From Treponema sp. (GTDB lineage: Bacteria; Spirochaetota; Spirochaetia; Treponematales; Breznakiellaceae): 16,745 bases of DNA. The notes under the pieces are model-generated. The model was not told the origin of the DNA. It saw nothing but the letters and a program-made list of their open reading frames with translations, and did no database searches. Positions 13,462-16,745 of this stretch are shown one piece after another; position 1 is the stretch's first letter; the number at the start of each line of letters is the position of its first letter. The position numbers were made by a program, and so were the translations under genes. The stretch lies in assembly GCA_031270205.1 (NCBI GenBank), contig JAISYA010000022.1:1-16745 (forward strand), given 5' to 3'.

Positions 13462-14085
13462 ATGAGGGAAATGCTGAGCGCCGAAATATGGTCCATCGTA
13501 CAGACCAGCCAGGGTAACGCCCTGCTGCTACGGCCCAGGGATTTGGGAATTGCCGTGCCGATTTTCATCGGTCAGCTTGAACTGCAGTCCATACTAATCG
13601 GCAGGGAGGGAGTAAAACTGCCCCGGCCGCTGACCCACGATCTGCTCCTCAATATGCTCCGCGGCCTGGGTCTGAGCCTTGAGCGGGTGGAGGTCCATGA
13701 ACTAAAGGACAACACCTTTTACGCCCGGCTTATCATAAGCGGCGGCCGGTTCAGCGAAGAAGAACCACTAATCATGGACAGCCGCCCGTCCGACGCGTTT
13801 GCCCTGGCGGTCCGCCGAAGATGCCCCATTTTTGTCGCTTCCCCGGTGGTCGAACAGGCCGGGATTCCCCTGGACTTTTTTCTGGACAGCATGGAAGAAG
13901 CCGAAGAGAATCCCCCCGCCGGCCCGGAGCCCTCTTCGGAAGCGCTTTCCCCTGAGACGGAAAAAAACCGGAAACTGCTGGAACAGCTCAACCGGGCGGT
14001 CGCCGCGGAGGAATACGAACTGGCCGCGGAAATTCGGGATATGCTGAATCAGTTGGACAAAGAACGGGGGGCAGGGAAACCGTGA
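13462..14085 (+). CDS. Bifunctional nuclease (DUF151) with C-terminal UVR domain
   Basis: A 207-residue protein. Residues about 5-140 are the bifunctional nuclease domain (PF02577), with IFIGQLELQSI (34-44), RPLTHDLLLNML (55-66) and the hallmark MDSRPSDAFALAVRRRCPIFV (105-125). After a Glu/Pro-rich linker, residues about 168-203 form a UVR motif (NRKLLEQLNRAVAAEEYELA), the helix pair used by UvrB and UvrC to touch each other. The family has reported nuclease activity in some members, but its cellular role is poorly defined. ATG 13462 has GGAGG five bases upstream. An in-frame ATG at 13450 overlaps the synthase stop as TGATG and is a possible alternative. The tight spacing places it in one operon with the polyprenyl synthase. 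Confidence 0.9.
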   Translation: MREMLSAEIWSIVQTSQGNALLLRPRDLGIAVPIFIGQLELQSILIGREGVKLPRPLTHDLLLNMLRGLGLSLERVEVHELKDNTFYARLIISGGRFSEEEPLIMDSRPSDAFALAVRRRCPIFVASPVVEQAGIPLDFFLDSMEEAEENPPAGPEPSSEALSPETEKNRKLLEQLNRAVAAEEYELAAEIRDMLNQLDKERGAGKP

Positions 14086-14132
14086 TCTTGGCAGTACTCA
14101 AGAACGGACCTAAGATTTGACGGTAAGGAACC

Positions 14133-14168
14133 GAGGCTGTTCCAAAACGGAAGTTTTGGAACAGCCTC
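14133..14168. repeat. Perfect 16-bp inverted repeat between convergent genes
   Basis: GAGGCTGTTCCAAAAC (14133-14148) and its exact complement (14153-14168) surround a GGAA loop. The element lies between the nuclease and chemoreceptor genes, which converge. It shares GGC-GTTCC-AAAAC with the palindrome at 806-837. The right flank is AT-rich (AATTATTAAT) but not a T-run, so a bidirectional terminator is possible rather than shown. Confidence 0.7.
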
Positions 14169-14269
14169 AATTATTAATGGGGGTATATCATTTGGCCGCG
14201 GTTGGTTTTTGGTCAAGTAAATGTATATGGTGTCCGGCGCCTTTCACGTTCACTTTGGACGTTTCCTGC

Positions 14270-16447
14270 TTACTCTACCTTAAATCTTGATACTTCCTTC
14301 ACCAGTATGTCGATGCTCTCCTTGTTCTGCCCGCTGATATCGTTGACCCGGTTCACCGCCACGTTGATCTGATCCGCACCGGTGGCCATCTCGTTCATTC
14401 CGGTGGCGATCTCATCCGTCGCCATTTCAAGATTCTTGCTCTCCCGGATTACCTGACGGCTCCCCTCAAGCATCTCCTCCGACCCCCCTTTCACCATCTG
14501 CGTCGCGTCGCTCAACTGCCCTATGGCCGCCAGAATCTGCTTGCTCCCCGCGCTCTGTTCCTCCATCGCGTTGCGGATATTCTCCTCTTGCTCAGATACG
14601 GTTTTTACCCCGCTGTCTATGGCTTCAAACTTGTTGAGCACACTGTCGGTGGATTTGGTGATCTTATCAATGGACTCTTTTATCTTTTTGAGGACTGTGG
14701 AAATAGTTTTTGACTGTTCCCCGGAGTTTTCGGCCAGCTTGCGGATCTCGTCGGCAACAACGGCGAAGCCCTTCCCCGCTTCCCCCGCGTGGGCGGCCTC
14801 AATGGCGGCGTTCATCGAAAGCAGGTTGGTTTGGCTGGCGATATTTTCCATTACGGCGTTGATTTCCAAAAGGCCCTCGCTTTCGCGGGCGATCTCCTGA
14901 ATGTCCGTGGATACTTCCTGCAGGCCCGTTCTACCCACTTCAGAGGCGGCAATCAACTCTTTGACGTTGTCGGCGTTTTTTACCAGGGTCTGGGTAACGG
15001 ACTGAATATTGGCGAGCATCTCTTCAATAGCTGAGGAGGACTGGGCCACGCTTTCACCCTGACGGTTCACATGGCCTGAGAGCCTGTCGATAGTCACCGT
15101 GATCTGTTCCATGGTGGCGTTGGTTTCGGTAACACTGGCGGACTGGTTTATCACCCGTCCCTTGATGCTCTGGATGTTGGCGGTTATTTCCTTGATGGCC
15201 GCGGCGGTTTCGGTCATGTTACTTGCAAGCTCGTTTCCGATGTCGAAGAGGGCGACGGACTGGTTTTTAATGGTGATGATGAGCTGTTTGATTTTTCCCA
15301 GTGTCGCGTTGAAGTAGCGGGCCAAATCGCCGATTTCGTCTTTGGTATGGACATCGACGGTTTTGGTCAGGTCACCCTCGCCTTCGGAAATGTCTTTGAG
15401 GGTAACGGCGACATTGATAATGGGCTTGGTTATGGCGTTCGCCACAAAGGAGGTTATTATTGCCGCGATAACAATGGCGACAACTACGATAATAACGGCA
15501 ACCCGAATAAGCCGATTCACCGCCGCAAATACATCCGCTTCCGGAACCGAGCTCAGAATCGTCCAGGCGGTTTTTACACCCCCTACATAAAAGGGATAAC
15601 TTTCAAAGATACGTCCGAGGTTTTGTCCCGAATGCGGTTCTCCGGTTCTAAGTGTCTCCAGGGTGTCGTTCACCGCCTGCTGGCCAAGCACCTCAAGCGT
15701 TGCCGGGTCGGTTATTTTTTCGCCTACCCTGGCGGGGTCATAATGGGCCGCGATGATTCCTTCATTGGAATACAGAACCGCCCGTCCGGTTCCGTAGGGC
15801 TGTATCTGGGCGATGGTTGTGGATGAATCGGTAAGATCCATAACGATCCCCACCCGTCCCACAATGCCCCTGTCGGTGACGATGGGGTAACAAAACCTTG
15901 TAACGGTTAGGGGTTTTCCGTCATAGGTTGCGGTGTAGGGTTCGCTCATTACCGGATCGGTACTGTCTATGTTGGCGGACACTTCGGCGTATTGCTCATA
16001 TTCCGACAGGGCGCGCTTTTGCAGGGTTCCCGCTCTGCGGGTATACCAGGGCATATATCTGCCGGTTGAGTCGGTCCCCGGGTCATTGATAAAGTCCGCG
16101 TCCCTGCCGTCAATGGCATTGGGTTTCCAGATGGAAAACATCCCCCGGAAATTGGGATTGGACTCCATGATGGACAGCAGGGTATTATCGTACTGTTCCC
16201 TCCGGTCCTCTACGGCAACCCCTTCGTAGGCGCTCATAATATCCGCCAAAGACTTGGCCACGTACAGATAATTTTCATACCGACTCTGCATCATCATTGA
16301 GTATCTGCCGGTCATCTCCCTTAAATTGGAAAAAGCCGCCTCGGATTGCAGGGATTGCGCCCGCATGACCAAAATAACCGATACAATGGTTATTGCCGCC
16401 GTAAGCAATACCGCCGTAATAAGCGTAAGGCGTAATTTGAGTTTCAT
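14270..16447 (-). CDS. Methyl-accepting chemotaxis protein (Cache-HAMP-MA)
   Basis: A 725-residue transmembrane chemoreceptor. Helix TM1 is at about 7-27. A periplasmic double-Cache-type sensor domain covers about 35-305 (GRYMPWYTRRAGT at 129-141, EPYTATYDGKPLTVTR at 169-184, VLYSNEGIIAAHY at 224-236). TM2 is at about 315-337, followed by HAMP at about 338-390 (TKPI, DISEGEGDLT). The long signalling coiled coil peaks at the conserved tip ASQTNLLSMNAAIEAAHAGE (537-556) and GKGFAVVADEIRKLAE, which contacts CheA/CheW. It has no C-terminal NWETF-like CheR tether. ATG 16447 is chosen because AGGAGG sits six bases upstream and the protein then begins with a membrane helix; the frame is open upstream to 16594 but that part lies in the mRNA leader. 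The ligand is unknown. It is expressed singly from 16621-16650. Confidence 0.96.
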   Translation of the reverse strand: MKLKLRLTLITAVLLTAAITIVSVILVMRAQSLQSEAAFSNLREMTGRYSMMMQSRYENYLYVAKSLADIMSAYEGVAVEDRREQYDNTLLSIMESNPNFRGMFSIWKPNAIDGRDADFINDPGTDSTGRYMPWYTRRAGTLQKRALSEYEQYAEVSANIDSTDPVMSEPYTATYDGKPLTVTRFCYPIVTDRGIVGRVGIVMDLTDSSTTIAQIQPYGTGRAVLYSNEGIIAAHYDPARVGEKITDPATLEVLGQQAVNDTLETLRTGEPHSGQNLGRIFESYPFYVGGVKTAWTILSSVPEADVFAAVNRLIRVAVIIVVVAIVIAAIITSFVANAITKPIINVAVTLKDISEGEGDLTKTVDVHTKDEIGDLARYFNATLGKIKQLIITIKNQSVALFDIGNELASNMTETAAAIKEITANIQSIKGRVINQSASVTETNATMEQITVTIDRLSGHVNRQGESVAQSSSAIEEMLANIQSVTQTLVKNADNVKELIAASEVGRTGLQEVSTDIQEIARESEGLLEINAVMENIASQTNLLSMNAAIEAAHAGEAGKGFAVVADEIRKLAENSGEQSKTISTVLKKIKESIDKITKSTDSVLNKFEAIDSGVKTVSEQEENIRNAMEEQSAGSKQILAAIGQLSDATQMVKGGSEEMLEGSRQVIRESKNLEMATDEIATGMNEMATGADQINVAVNRVNDISGQNKESIDILVKEVSRFKVE

Positions 16448-16614
16448 AATGTTCCTCCTAAAAAAGTATCCCTGTGGTGAGCCAATATTTCCTGTTTCAT
16501 TCCTAATCGCACCTCTTTTAAGCTCTACCGGAAAATCACCAATAGCTCTAAGGCTGATGAGTAATTGTTTTGCCGTTCCGGGCCGGTAAATCATTGCCCC
16601 ATTAGCTGCTTCCG
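16448..16614 (-). other. Untranslated leader of the chemoreceptor mRNA
   Basis: From the predicted start near 16614 to the ATG at 16447 the leader is about 165 bases. Its frame is open in phase with the receptor, but it is preceded by no good SD. TCACCA (16536-16541) and TGGTGA (16475-16480) can pair. I compared it by eye with c-di-GMP, lysine, TPP and glycine riboswitch cores and saw no match. Confidence 0.4.
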
Positions 16615-16620
16615 CGCATA

Positions 16621-16650
16621 ATTATACAGACTTTCATTCAGTAAATGCAA
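16621..16650 (-). promoter_or_regulatory. Promoter of the chemoreceptor gene
   Basis: On the minus strand a consensus TATAAT (16626-16621) lies 18 bases after TTGCAT (16650-16645), with TG just before the -10. It looks like a vegetative promoter; a sigma-28 flagellar consensus was not seen. Confidence 0.55.
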
Positions 16651-16720
16651 CTAGCAATCTGTTGCGCTTGTGGATTTTTTGCAATCTTTCAGAAAAAACG
16701 CAAAAATTCTCAATATAAGG

Positions 16721-16741
16721 GCTGCTTGCCGCTAAAGCAGC
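16721..16741. repeat. Short hairpin at the right edge
   Basis: GCTGCTT (16721-16727) and AAGCAGC (16735-16741) form a 7-bp stem with a 7-base loop. No T-run follows within the window in either orientation. The sequence is cut by the window edge, so its role cannot be judged. Confidence 0.4.
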
Positions 16742-16745
16742 TTGC

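Noticed and set aside
16490..16530. GAGGTGCGA in the chemoreceptor leader, as in lysine riboswitches
   Set aside because: Only this short string matches. The other conserved helices and the expression platform of the lysine riboswitch are missing.
16448..16594. N-terminal extension of the chemoreceptor to an ATG at 16594
   Set aside because: The added 49 residues would put a non-signal segment before the first membrane helix, and the strong AGGAGG lies before ATG 16447.

Overview
This window most likely comes from a spirochaete of the Treponema group. The strongest marker is a member of the p83/100 antigen family (7001-8536, minus strand), which as far as I know is confined to spirochaetes. 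The polyprenyl synthase, the zinc-ribbon/histone-tail protein and the extended SecD/SecF proteins fit a treponeme. Coding DNA is GC-rich at third codon positions, and most starts carry good Shine-Dalgarno (SD) sequences. A free-living or gut (for example termite-gut) treponeme is more plausible than T. pallidum, but the species cannot be fixed from the sequence alone.

Layout from left to right. Bases 1-340 hold no convincing gene but contain several nested inverted repeats. A two-gene unit follows (rubredoxin and a small unrecognised protein), closed by a perfect palindrome. Next is the protein-export operon yajC-secD-secF (993-4456), then an inverted-repeat-bounded intergenic element (4484-4599), then ispH (4620-5522) for isoprenoid precursors. 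A gene-poor stretch (5523-5930) holds the leftward terminator of a minus-strand operon that reads p83/100 then lgt. To the right of the divergent promoter region (8537-8707) lie a small Cys4 protein with a Lys/Ala-rich tail (8708-9127) and a mannitol dehydrogenase/fructuronate reductase-type oxidoreductase (9210-10823). A SEC59/DGK1-type CTP-dependent lipid kinase (11035-11691) overlaps tail-to-tail with rlmE (11681-12313, minus). rlmE is divergent from a polyprenyl synthase (12335-13450), which is coupled to a DUF151-UVR bifunctional nuclease (13462-14085). A large Cache-HAMP chemoreceptor (14270-16447, minus) with its own promoter closes the window.

Themes. Much of the window serves the cell envelope: SecDF/YajC drives late steps of export, Lgt lipidates exported lipoproteins, p83/100 is itself exported, and IspH, polyprenyl synthase and the polyprenol/diacylglycerol kinase belong to isoprenoid or lipid metabolism. 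No phage, insertion sequence, CRISPR array, tRNA or rRNA was seen. I did not find a clear new multi-gene system. The points most worth following are non-coding: the element between secF and ispH, a pair of related palindromes at 806-837 and 14133-14168, the structured region at 1-320, an apparently leaderless polyprenyl synthase start, and a nine-codon leader overlapping the lipid kinase start. Among proteins, the Cys4/histone-H1-like one is the most unusual.
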